12,277 nt of DNA from Actinomycetota bacterium. GTDB taxonomy: Bacteria > Actinomycetota > Thermoleophilia > Solirubrobacterales > Solirubrobacteraceae. Both the position numbers and the translations under genes were made by a program. Position 1 is the first letter of the stretch; each line of letters starts with the position of its first letter. This document shows positions 1 through 6,131 of the stretch, in pieces. Location of the stretch: contig CAJCIJ010000329.1 in the NCBI GenBank assembly GCA_903970315.1, positions 1 through 12,277 on the forward strand, written 5' to 3'. Below the pieces are notes generated by a model, which saw only the letters and a program-made list of their open reading frames with translations, was not told the origin of the DNA and searched no databases.

Positions 1-795
1 ATACTCGTGACGGTTTATGTGAAGCTCGATCAGATTCTCGTGTTCCAATTGGCAGGTCGTCGTGCCGCCGGGTTATACGGCGCCGACTACCGCGTGTTGG
101 AAGGCATTCAGTTCATTCCAATTTCGGTGATGACGACCCTGTTTCCACTTATCGCGGCCGCATATTCGACCGATCGCGCACGCGTCCGGCGTCTGCTTCA
201 GAGTGCCGCCGAGTACCTCACCATGGCCTCGATGCCAATCCTGGTCGTGACGCTGATCGCCGCCCACCCGATCATCCACCTGCTCTTTGGTCGCAGTTAC
301 GATGCCGCCGCGCCTGCCCTGCCGGTCCTTGCAGGCGCCTTTGTTTTGACGTCACTGGGCTATCTGGCCGGCAATATGACTGTCATTCTGGAACTACAGC
401 GAGACTTTGTCCGCTACGCGGCCGTAGGGGTTGTGGTAAACGCAGCGCTGAATCTGGTGCTGATCCCCCGTTACGGATTCCTGGCGGCCGCCTGGGTGAC
501 TCTTGTCACCGAGGCCACCGTCATATCGCTGGCCCTGCGGCGAGTCAGGGCACGCCTGGAGATGACCGTCGCGTGGGGTCGCCTGGCCCGGATTGTCATC
601 GCGACAGCGGCACTGGCGCTCGTGGTGTGGCTGGCGCGCGTGGCGGCGTTCCCCCTGGGAGCGCTTCTGGCGCTCGCCGCCGTGGCCTATCCCTTAGGCC
701 TGATTGCCGTTGGGGCCTTGGACCTTGCAGAGGTGCGGGGCGTGCTGCGCGTTCGCGGTGGCGGCGGGCCGGCAGAGGACGCGGGGTCCCAATAG
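1..795 (+). CDS. Wzx-like polysaccharide/lipid-linked oligosaccharide flippase, C-terminal part (5' truncated by window edge)
   Basis: The reading frame is open to the left edge and ends at a TAG, so about 264 C-terminal residues are visible and the true start lies outside; the GTG at base 7 is probably internal. The protein alternates hydrophobic helices with short Arg-rich loops. It shows the pattern of the MOP/Wzx superfamily C-terminal half: a segment like ADYRVLEGIQFIP, an FGRSYDAAAPALPVL loop preceding a helix, and NLVLIPRYGFLAAAWVTL, which matches the usual 'N-x-x-L-I-P-x-x-G-x-x-G/A-A' signature. At least six membrane segments are visible. The family moves undecaprenyl-diphosphate-linked repeat units across the inner membrane. 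Neighbouring Wzc-like and Wzy-like genes support an EPS export role. It converges on the co-polymerase gene, separated by 53 bases. MurJ or a teichoic-acid flippase is a less likely alternative. Confidence 0.85.
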   Translation: MLVTVYVKLDQILVFQLAGRRAAGLYGADYRVLEGIQFIPISVMTTLFPLIAAAYSTDRARVRRLLQSAAEYLTMASMPILVVTLIAAHPIIHLLFGRSYDAAAPALPVLAGAFVLTSLGYLAGNMTVILELQRDFVRYAAVGVVVNAALNLVLIPRYGFLAAAWVTLVTEATVISLALRRVRARLEMTVAWGRLARIVIATAALALVVWLARVAAFPLGALLALAAVAYPLGLIAVGALDLAEVRGVLRVRGGGGPAEDAGSQ

Positions 796-810
796 GTCCC
801 CTGGGGGACC
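795..810. terminator. GC hairpin between convergent genes, possible bidirectional terminator
   Basis: GGTCCC (795-800) and GGGACC (805-810) form a perfect 6-base stem around CTGG; it can be drawn as 7 pairs with a 2-base loop. It begins on the last base of the flippase stop codon and lies 39 bases beyond the stop of the convergent co-polymerase gene. Neither strand carries a T-run after the stem, so it would be a U-less hairpin terminator of the sort proposed for high-GC actinobacteria. Function is inferred from position only. Confidence 0.4.
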
Positions 811-848
811 GGAGAGCCGACGCTCGATGGCGCCGATGGGACGCTGTG

Positions 849-2390
849 CTAGGCCACGAAGTCCGTAGGGGCACCCGCCGCCGCTCCGTCGCGACCGGAC
901 GGAGTGGACTCGTCATCGGCGTAGTAGTAGCTGGAGACGCTTGAAAGCGCGTTTACGACCAGGCCGACGCTGCCGATGTGGTGCTGATCGAAGACGGCAC
1001 GGACACGGCGGATCTGGTCGCGGGTGGTGACCCCCGCACGGGCCACGATCACGGTCGCGTCGACGGGCACCCTGTCGAGCAGCACGCGTGTGTCCACCAC
1101 CGGAAGCAATGGAGCCGAGTCGACGACGAGCAGGTCTGCGTGCGCCGTGAGTCGTGCAAAGACGCCGGGAAGCGAGTCGGCTTGCATAAGGTTGGCCTCG
1201 GTGCTTGGAGGCGTGCCACAGAAGAGCACCTCAAGGCCCGGAGAACCGGCCACGGGGCGCAGCGCCGCAATCGGATCCGCACCTTCCTGAAGTACCGAGG
1301 TCAGGCCGGTGCTCGACCGATCCGTCCCCAGCTTTGCCTCCAGACTGGGCCGGCGCAGGTCGGCCTCGACCAAGATCACGCGCTTGCCTGAAACAGCCGC
1401 CGCGCGTGCCAGACCCAGCGCAATGGTGGTCTTGCCCTCGCCCGATACGGCACTCGTGACGACCACGGTCCTGACCCGGCCCGCGTCTGTCAGCAGCGCC
1501 AAGCCGTTGCTGAGGATGCGGAACGCCTCGAGCGCGATCTCGCGCTCCTGGGAGTTGGAACGGCGCGAGATTGGCGGGATGCTCGAAAGCGCGGACAGCT
1601 CGTAGAGCTCCTCGAAGTCCTCCAACTCCTTGACGCGACGGTCGATCAGGTTCAGCAGGAACGCGAGGCCGACACCCAGCAACAAGCCTGCCACCAGTGC
1701 TACCGCACCGGTCTCGGTCTTCTTGGGCGAGCTGGGCGATGTCGGCGTGGTGGCCACGTCGACGACCTGCGCGTCAGCGGTCTCGACGGCCTGCAAGAGC
1801 AGCAGCTTCTGGAAGAGCCCGCGGAGATTTGCTCGGTCGGTGGTGTCGTTGGCCGGCAGTTCCCCATAGTGCTGGTTGATCAGCTTCTCGCCGCTGATCA
1901 ACTGCGCCTGGTTCTGCTGTTGGCTGTAGACAACAAACTCTTCCACGAAGGCATTGGCGATCTCGGCGGCGAGTTTTGGATGACGCTCGGTGGCCGAGAC
2001 GTCCACCACATAGTCGTTCTCCGGGTTGCTGGCACTAATGCTGCTGAGCAGCTCGTTGGGAGTCGCGTGGAGATCGAGCTTCTTGATGACCAGTTCGGCC
2101 ACCGTGGTGGTGGTGACCAGCTGCACGTCGGTGGCCTTGTCGCCTTCGGGATCCAGCGACTGGTTGGATTGCACCCCGGCGACCTGGCTGGGCAGCGAGT
2201 TGGTCGTGAACAGCAGCTTCGCTGTGGCCTGGTATTCCTTGGGCTGACGCTCCACGTAGACGGCCGCTGCGATCAGCGCGACGATTGCGCACAGCAGGAC
2301 CACCCACCAGCGTTCGCGCAACACGCCAAGGGCGTACACGAGGCCCGGCACGTCACGCGCGGTGCCCCTATCCTGGGAACCCTCGGGCAC
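849..2390 (-). CDS. Wzc-like polysaccharide co-polymerase fused to a BY-type tyrosine kinase
   Basis: The 513-residue protein joins a Wzz-type chain-length domain to a cytoplasmic bacterial tyrosine kinase. Membrane helix 1 is at about residues 28-46. The extracytoplasmic part (50-225) ends in the Pro/Ser-rich stretch TPTSPSSP that usually precedes the second Wzz helix (about 229-249). The kinase part has Walker A (SGEGKTT, 316-322), Walker A' (VILVEADLRRP, 338-348) and Walker B (LLVVDSAPL, 420-428). It ends in a short tail with a three-tyrosine run at 488-490, the likely autophosphorylation site. Such proteins oligomerise in the inner membrane and set polymer length and export in Wzy-dependent EPS synthesis. 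The assigned start is a GTG; there is no in-frame ATG, GTG or TTG between it and an upstream stop. A GAGG lies 13 bases before it, and an internal GTG at residue 14 is also possible. A 23-base duplication spans the start region. Confidence 0.93.
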   Translation of the reverse strand: MPEGSQDRGTARDVPGLVYALGVLRERWWVVLLCAIVALIAAAVYVERQPKEYQATAKLLFTTNSLPSQVAGVQSNQSLDPEGDKATDVQLVTTTTVAELVIKKLDLHATPNELLSSISASNPENDYVVDVSATERHPKLAAEIANAFVEEFVVYSQQQNQAQLISGEKLINQHYGELPANDTTDRANLRGLFQKLLLLQAVETADAQVVDVATTPTSPSSPKKTETGAVALVAGLLLGVGLAFLLNLIDRRVKELEDFEELYELSALSSIPPISRRSNSQEREIALEAFRILSNGLALLTDAGRVRTVVVTSAVSGEGKTTIALGLARAAAVSGKRVILVEADLRRPSLEAKLGTDRSSTGLTSVLQEGADPIAALRPVAGSPGLEVLFCGTPPSTEANLMQADSLPGVFARLTAHADLLVVDSAPLLPVVDTRVLLDRVPVDATVIVARAGVTTRDQIRRVRAVFDQHHIGSVGLVVNALSSVSSYYYADDESTPSGRDGAAAGAPTDFVA

Positions 2391-2426
2391 TGCGGTCAGT
2401 GCGCCTCGGGCACCGCGGTCAGCCCG
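2381..2426. repeat. Imperfect 23-base tandem duplication across the co-polymerase start codon
   Basis: Bases 2381-2403 and 2404-2426 are two adjacent 23-base copies beginning CCTCGGGCAC, with three mismatches (offsets 11, 20 and 21). On the minus strand each copy holds GTG CCC GAG G, so the start codon and the next two codons are present twice. Because 23 is not a multiple of 3, the upstream GTG is out of frame with the gene. Confidence 0.8.
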
Positions 2427-2583
2427 TGGCCGTTTCGAGGGGAGGACATGCGCGCGAGATACTAGCTGGCGCCTCGGTCCCCAAACCCCTTTGACCGCCT
2501 CCTTGCAGGCCTGGCTGGGGCGCCACGGGGGAGCACCCGACTGCCCCTAACTGGACGCTGTCGCCACCGGTAAGCTCACGGCG
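2391..2583. promoter_or_regulatory. Divergent intergenic region between co-polymerase and polymerase genes
   Basis: These 193 bases separate two divergently transcribed genes and must hold the promoters of both unless either is read from further away. On the minus strand TAGTAT (plus-strand 2459-2464) fits the actinobacterial -10 pattern TANNNT, with only a poor -35 (GTTTGG, 16 bases away). It would give a leader of roughly 60 bases for the co-polymerase gene. On the plus strand TAAGCT (2571-2576) also fits TANNNT, close to the polymerase ATG. A 5-base inverted repeat CGGTC/GACCG (within 2475-2500) could be an operator but is too short to weigh. I found no riboswitch core here. The promoter calls are weak pattern matches. 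Confidence 0.35.
2571..2576 (+). promoter_or_regulatory. Candidate -10 element (TAAGCT) for a leaderless polymerase transcript
   Basis: TAAGCT matches TANNNT and ends 7 bases before the ATG at 2584, the spacing at which -10 elements of leaderless genes usually sit. The polymerase gene has no recognisable Shine-Dalgarno sequence and an in-frame TAA at 2548-2550 rules out earlier starts, which fits leaderless initiation. No good -35 is seen at 16-18 bases. Confidence 0.3.
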
Positions 2584-4032
2584 ATGGCGACTCGCTCGCG
2601 TCTTGCCGCCGCCGACGGAAGGCACGCGGCGCTCCTAACCGCGCTGGTTTGCGTGCTGTTGGCCGCGGCCCTCGGACTCACCCTCGGCAGGCTCGGCTCG
2701 GTCCAGCACCAGCTGAAGGCGTTGCTGATCGTGGTGGCCGGCATAACGATGATCGCTGCTGCGCTGCGGCCCGCCATCGGTCTGGTCGTGCTGATTGCGC
2801 TGGTCCCGTTTGAGATCCACTTCTACGGGACAGGCTCGGACGAGCTTCTGCTGGTCGGCCTGGCGGTGGTGATCGGCTGGCGGATCAAGACCCGCGCGAT
2901 CCCCGTCTGGGTGGGCAGTGCGTGTGGCCTGCTGATCGTCGGCAGCCTGGTGGCAGCGATCGGCGCCCACAGTCAGATCTCGGCCGTGTGGGGGGCTGTG
3001 CGCTGGTTGGCAGGCACGCTGGTTCTCGCTGCAGCGCTCACTCTGACGCGCGACCGACGCGATGCTTCGCGTCGCATGGTGGACATTCTCAGCGCTGCGG
3101 CAGTGATCGTTGTGGCGTTCGCGTTCGCACAGAAGGCCGGCGTATACGTGCTGGTCGGCGCTCCCTTTCTAGCTGGTCATCCCAGCTCGTTTTTCGGTTA
3201 CTACACCAACTATGCGGGATACGCGGCGATGATCGCGGTACTGGCCAGCGGCGAGGTGCTCATAGCAGTGGACCGGCGGAACTTCTCGCGCGCTTGGCGT
3301 TACGGCGCGGTGCTGGTGTTCGTTCTTACCGGCATAGCGATCTCGGGCTCACGTGGCGGACTGCTGGCACTTGCTGCGGGTTGGCTGCTGCTGATAGCGC
3401 TCAACGTGCGTCGTGGCTCGATCGTGGCCCAGGCGGTTGTCGTGTTGCTGATCGTTGGGGTGGGCGCGTACTTTGCCACACCGCACTCCGCGATAGTCAG
3501 CATTCAGCAGCGCCTCACCGAGCCGACCAGCTCGTTGACCGAGGAAAAGCAGCGGTCGATCCTGCAACACGCAGGCGCGAGGGCCCTCGAAGAGAACCCG
3601 TTTGGCCTGGGTTTCGCGAATTTTTCGTACTACCTGAAGAGCTACGTGCGCAGCGACGAACTGTTTCAGACGTTCGGCCACGCCCAGGATACGCCGATCC
3701 AAATCGGGCTTGATGCGGGCTTCCTGGGCCTTGCGGGCTTTCTGATGCTCTTCGTCTGGCCCACAGCGCTCGTGCTCGCGCGCGGCAAGGGGGGTTCGGG
3801 GACGGTGCGCGCCTCAGCCTTCGCCGCGGCCCTTGGAGGGTTCATGGCCCAAGGCCTGTATGACTACCTGTTCTACGAAATAGCCTTTATCGTGCTGGTG
3901 CTGGCGATGGTTGGCGGCACGGTCCATGCGTTGAGGACCGATGCGCCTGAGCTTGCGCGGGGGCTCGGGTCGAGCGGCCTGGGGCCCGGCCAGCCCAGGC
4001 TCGTCTCCAGCGCACTTAGCTCAGGGTCTTGA
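2584..4032 (+). CDS. Wzy-type polysaccharide polymerase / O-antigen ligase family membrane protein
   Basis: The 482-residue integral membrane protein has about 10-12 hydrophobic helices. It has the features of the O-antigen ligase/polymerase (Wzy_C, PF04932) family: a FFGYYTNYAGY segment (203-213), the signature SGSRGG (254-259) at the end of a helix, then a large extracytoplasmic loop (about 298-375). The loop carries NPFGLGFANF (338-347) and a conserved-type His in FGHAQDTPIQIGLDAGFLG (H366), before the last helices. In a Wzx/Wzy pathway this enzyme joins lipid-linked repeat units at the periplasmic or outer face. Ligase and polymerase members cannot be separated by sequence alone; the adjacent Wzc-like gene and absence of LPS genes favour polymerase. 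The ATG at 2584 is the only plausible start after the in-frame TAA at 2548. The 3' end overlaps the convergent hydrolase gene by 17 bases. Confidence 0.9.
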   Translation: MATRSRLAAADGRHAALLTALVCVLLAAALGLTLGRLGSVQHQLKALLIVVAGITMIAAALRPAIGLVVLIALVPFEIHFYGTGSDELLLVGLAVVIGWRIKTRAIPVWVGSACGLLIVGSLVAAIGAHSQISAVWGAVRWLAGTLVLAAALTLTRDRRDASRRMVDILSAAAVIVVAFAFAQKAGVYVLVGAPFLAGHPSSFFGYYTNYAGYAAMIAVLASGEVLIAVDRRNFSRAWRYGAVLVFVLTGIAISGSRGGLLALAAGWLLLIALNVRRGSIVAQAVVVLLIVGVGAYFATPHSAIVSIQQRLTEPTSSLTEEKQRSILQHAGARALEENPFGLGFANFSYYLKSYVRSDELFQTFGHAQDTPIQIGLDAGFLGLAGFLMLFVWPTALVLARGKGGSGTVRASAFAAALGGFMAQGLYDYLFYEIAFIVLVLAMVGGTVHALRTDAPELARGLGSSGLGPGQPRLVSSALSSGS

Positions 4033-5899
4033 GCCCTTCCTGCAGCGTGTAGAAGGCGGCCTTCGGCTGCCACGTGCCGAACTTCAGCAGCCCAAACCCT
4101 GACTGGTTGTTGGTGGGATCTGGACTGAATTCGCGCAGACAGTAGGGGAACAGCGCGCGCACCCACGGGCGTGCGGCAACCTGCTTGATAAGGCTTGCGT
4201 AGCCCGAGGCCTGTTCGGCTTCGCTGACTTCCCACGTCGACCAACCCTCCTCGGTGATCCAGAACGGCAGGTTGACGCCGTGTGCGAGGAACTTTTCCCG
4301 AATTGTGTCGATCCGTTGGAAGGCCCAGTCGCCGGCGGAATCTGTCCAACCGCCCGGTTGGGCCAGCGGCACTTCGGGGTTGTCCCCGTATGGGTGAACC
4401 GAGATCCCGTCCACCCACTGGCCCAGGGTGGGCGCGGCGGCGAACATGTCATCGATCCAACTCGTCTGCCAAGGGGTCGAACCGCCGGCTTGCGGCGAGT
4501 TCTGGTAGTCGGCGGCCAGCAGCAGCTTGACCGACGGTGCGACTGCTTTGGCGGCCTGCGCCGCTGCGAGCGCGTCCCGAGCGTAGGCCTCGGGTTCCGG
4601 AGTCTTGTTCGACCAAGCGTAGGCGAAGTATGGCTCGTTCCACAGCTCCCACCACGGCAGGTTCGCGCTTGTCCCGGGGCCGTACCGCGCAACCGCGGCA
4701 GCCACGAATTCTGCATAGGCCGCGGCGTTGTCCGGGGAGGTCCAGGATGGCGCATAGCCGACGATCGGCAGGAGCGTAATGCCGTTGGCCTTGGCGGCCG
4801 CCACGGTTTCGTCAAAGGCTGACCAGTGGTATACGCCGGGTTCCGGCTCAACCGTGGCCCACGAGAGGTCCTCGCGCTCCCAGTGGACGCCCAGCTGGTT
4901 CATCTCGCCGGCGATTTCCGGCGTGGCGGCAGGGCCCCACCCACCCAGGTTGGTGTCGATCCCCTTGATGAACGGGCTGGCGGCCGGTTCAGCTGGGCTG
5001 CTCGCGGCTTCGCTCGCCGAAGGCCCGCCTGCTGCCGGGTAGGCGATTGCCACTTCAAGCGCCCATGGGCTGCCTTCGACGGCGGTGCGAACGCTGTAGT
5101 GGACCGTCTTGCCTGCTACCGCGGGCGGGGTTATCGAGGTGCCGCCCACGACCGAGTACTGGTCGGCTTCGCCGGGGGCCTTGGTGACGAGCACGTAGGT
5201 GCTGACGCCCGCTACGGCGGTCCAGTCGAGCTTCTGCCCGGACACCGTCAGGGTGGGGGCCGCCAGCTGGGCCACGGTTTCGGTGGCCTGCGTGGCGGCC
5301 GGGTAGGAGATGGTCACTTCGTTTGACCAAGCCGCCCCGCTGACAGCGGCGCGTACCCGGTAGGAGACCGTCGTGCCCGGAACCTGTGGCGGTGTCAACG
5401 AGGTGCCATTGATGACCTCTGCCTGAGGTGCCTGCCCGGCGACGGTGCGCTCACCCACGTAGGCACCACTGCGTGCCGTGCTGGTCCATGTGAGTCGCTG
5501 GCCGGACGCGGTGAGGACGGGTGCCCGCGCTGCACTGGCAACGCGGGCCGCGCCGGCCCTTGAGAGCGCGACGTGGTTGAGGTGATGCTGGGCTTTCTCC
5601 AGGTGGCGCCCGGCGCGCTGAAGTCCAGAGCGTGAGCGCCCGCATGAAGACGGATGGCTCTCCAGGCAGCGGTGCAGCGCCTTGGCGCTGGTGACGAAGC
5701 TGCGTTCCGCTTTGAGCTCCCGGCGTGAGGCCAGATGCAGCGGTTGCGGCACGCCGTCGCGGCTGTGGCTGGATGCGCCACGGTGGGTCGAGCGGATCGC
5801 CTCGGCGCTCGGCGCGAACGCCAGCAGTGCAGATGCGGTGCAAAACAGTGTCGTGAACTCGATCAGTCCTCGCCGAGCCCTCGCGGGGGATAGTCTCAT
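4016..5899 (-). CDS. Secreted clan GH-A glycoside hydrolase (GH39/PslG-like) with two FnIII-like repeats
   Basis: The 627-residue protein starts with a signal peptide (Arg-rich n-region, hydrophobic core about 14-30, likely cleavage after SAEA near 34). A basic helical stretch (about 56-115) with two cysteines (C78, C86) follows, then two related beta repeats (126-202 and 214-290), then a linker rich in Ala, Ser, Pro and Glu. The TIM-barrel catalytic domain (310-627) has WNEP (420-423), giving acid/base E422, and WITEEGW (547-553), giving likely nucleophile E550, with an HPYG strand at 502-505. This matches retaining clan GH-A enzymes of the GH39/GH5 type. The context resembles Pseudomonas PslG, a glycosidase encoded with its own matrix polysaccharide. 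It probably cuts or releases the EPS made by this locus; substrate is unknown. The ATG is preceded by GAAGGAG and by a c-di-GMP-I riboswitch. Confidence 0.88.
   Translation of the reverse strand: MRLSPARARRGLIEFTTLFCTASALLAFAPSAEAIRSTHRGASSHSRDGVPQPLHLASRRELKAERSFVTSAKALHRCLESHPSSCGRSRSGLQRAGRHLEKAQHHLNHVALSRAGAARVASAARAPVLTASGQRLTWTSTARSGAYVGERTVAGQAPQAEVINGTSLTPPQVPGTTVSYRVRAAVSGAAWSNEVTISYPAATQATETVAQLAAPTLTVSGQKLDWTAVAGVSTYVLVTKAPGEADQYSVVGGTSITPPAVAGKTVHYSVRTAVEGSPWALEVAIAYPAAGGPSASEAASSPAEPAASPFIKGIDTNLGGWGPAATPEIAGEMNQLGVHWEREDLSWATVEPEPGVYHWSAFDETVAAAKANGITLLPIVGYAPSWTSPDNAAAYAEFVAAAVARYGPGTSANLPWWELWNEPYFAYAWSNKTPEPEAYARDALAAAQAAKAVAPSVKLLLAADYQNSPQAGGSTPWQTSWIDDMFAAAPTLGQWVDGISVHPYGDNPEVPLAQPGGWTDSAGDWAFQRIDTIREKFLAHGVNLPFWITEEGWSTWEVSEAEQASGYASLIKQVAARPWVRALFPYCLREFSPDPTNNQSGFGLLKFGTWQPKAAFYTLQEGLKTLS
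5030..5260 (-). repeat. Fibronectin-III-like repeat 2 of the secreted hydrolase
   Basis: This segment encodes residues 214-290, starting APTLTVSGQKLDWT and ending with EVAIAYPAA. It aligns with the preceding repeat without large gaps: shared features are APxLTxSGQxLxWT, the GTSxTPPxVxGxTVxYxVRxAVxG centre and the YPAA end. The pattern suits an Ig/FnIII-like beta sandwich that binds carbohydrate or spaces the catalytic domain from the cell wall. Confidence 0.75.
5294..5524 (-). repeat. Fibronectin-III-like repeat 1 of the secreted hydrolase
   Basis: This segment encodes residues 126-202, starting APVLTASGQRLTWT and ending EVTISYPAA. It is the first of two adjacent homologous beta-type modules, spaced 88 residues start to start, between the helical N-terminal stretch and the catalytic barrel. 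The repeats are similar in protein but diverged in DNA, indicating an old duplication. Confidence 0.75.
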
Positions 5900-5910
5900 G
5901 CCGTCCTTAG

Positions 5911-5917
5911 CTCCTTC
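5911..5917 (-). promoter_or_regulatory. Ribosome binding site of the secreted hydrolase, at the 3' edge of the riboswitch
   Basis: Read on the minus strand this is GAAGGAG, 11 bases before the ATG at 5899. A second purine run AAGGA (5904-5908) lies 4 bases before the ATG. The site directly follows the conserved GGCTACC of the aptamer, so the aptamer closing stem can include it. This is one of the few clear Shine-Dalgarno sequences in the window. Confidence 0.7.
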
Positions 5918-5992
5918 GGTAGCCGGGCTATCTCTTGTCGAGACCCTTGGCTTTGCGGACCCGCCTCGCGGCGGGGGTGCCTTTATCGGGAT
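5911..5992 (-). ncRNA. c-di-GMP-I (GEMM) riboswitch aptamer
   Basis: Read 5' to 3' on the minus strand it has the GEMM-I parts in order. First GATAAAGGCA (5987-5978); then a hairpin CCCGCC-GCGA-GGCGGG with a GNRA loop; then CGCAAAGCC (5957-5949); then AAGGGTC and a second hairpin TCTC-GACAA-GAGA; then GATAGCC-CGG-CTACCG ending near 5917. By alignment with the Vibrio Vc2 aptamer, the bases that contact c-di-GMP are present: G20 (here 5981), the intercalating A47 (5954) and C92 (5919). G at the position-20 equivalent favours c-di-GMP over the cGAMP-type variant. One departure is GGGTCCGC where the consensus reads GGGACGC. The aptamer sits 12-90 bases upstream of the hydrolase start with no terminator-like hairpin in between, so control at translation initiation is more likely. 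Identification rests on motif recall, not a covariance search. Confidence 0.88.
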
Positions 5993-6106
5993 GGACGCTT
6001 CTGCTGCGGAACCTCTGTTCCTTGCGCTATCCCAGCTCCTTGCAAGAAACTATTCGGGTCTGGGGCCCCTATCTGTGAATGTCGATGGGCCTCGTGGACG
6101 CATGTC

Positions 6107-6123
6107 CGCGGGTGATGCCCGCG
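6107..6123 (-). terminator. GC hairpin after the glycosyltransferase operon, possible terminator
   Basis: CGCGGG (6107-6112) and CCCGCG (6118-6123) form a perfect 6-base stem with a 5-base loop, 8 bases beyond the stop codon of the last operon gene on the minus strand. No U-run follows. It may end or weaken operon transcription before the hydrolase leader; read-through remains possible. Confidence 0.35.
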
Positions 6124-6131
6124 AAGGGCGT

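Larger units (their letters stand above)
5900..6131 (-). other. 232-base leader/intergenic region upstream of the secreted hydrolase
   Basis: The region lies between the last glycosyltransferase of the operon and the hydrolase gene, both on the minus strand. From upstream it holds a GC hairpin just after the GT stop, a GGGGCCCC palindrome (6062-6069), a possible -10 TAGTTT (6047-6052) lacking a good -35, a small hairpin GGAAC-AGAG-GTTCC (6009-6022), then the riboswitch aptamer and the ribosome binding site. No convincing ORF is present. A transcript starting near 6040 would carry a leader of about 140 bases including the whole aptamer; the promoter is only a guess. Confidence 0.5.

Noticed and set aside
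1869..2465. 198-codon plus-strand frame opposite the co-polymerase gene
   Set aside because: It lies within the Wzz domain of a well-supported gene, is rich in His/Gly/Gln without any motif, and runs past the GTG start of that gene only by chance.
2448..2465. Five-codon ATG...TAG mini-ORF after GAGGGGAGG, possible leader peptide
   Set aside because: The purine run is only 2 bases from the ATG, too close for a working Shine-Dalgarno, and no attenuator structure follows.
2391..2583. Second c-di-GMP riboswitch before the polymerase or co-polymerase gene
   Set aside because: Neither strand has the CGCAAAGCC core or the GATAGCC/CTACCG block.
2922..3713. 263-codon plus-strand frame overlapping the polymerase gene in another frame
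   Set aside because: It is Arg/Ser-rich with no membrane helices, while the polymerase frame has SGSRGG and regular transmembrane segments through the same bases.
5030..5524. Possible direct DNA repeat or mobile element in the hydrolase gene
   Set aside because: The similarity is at protein level between two beta repeats; the DNA has diverged and there are no terminal inverted repeats or transposase.
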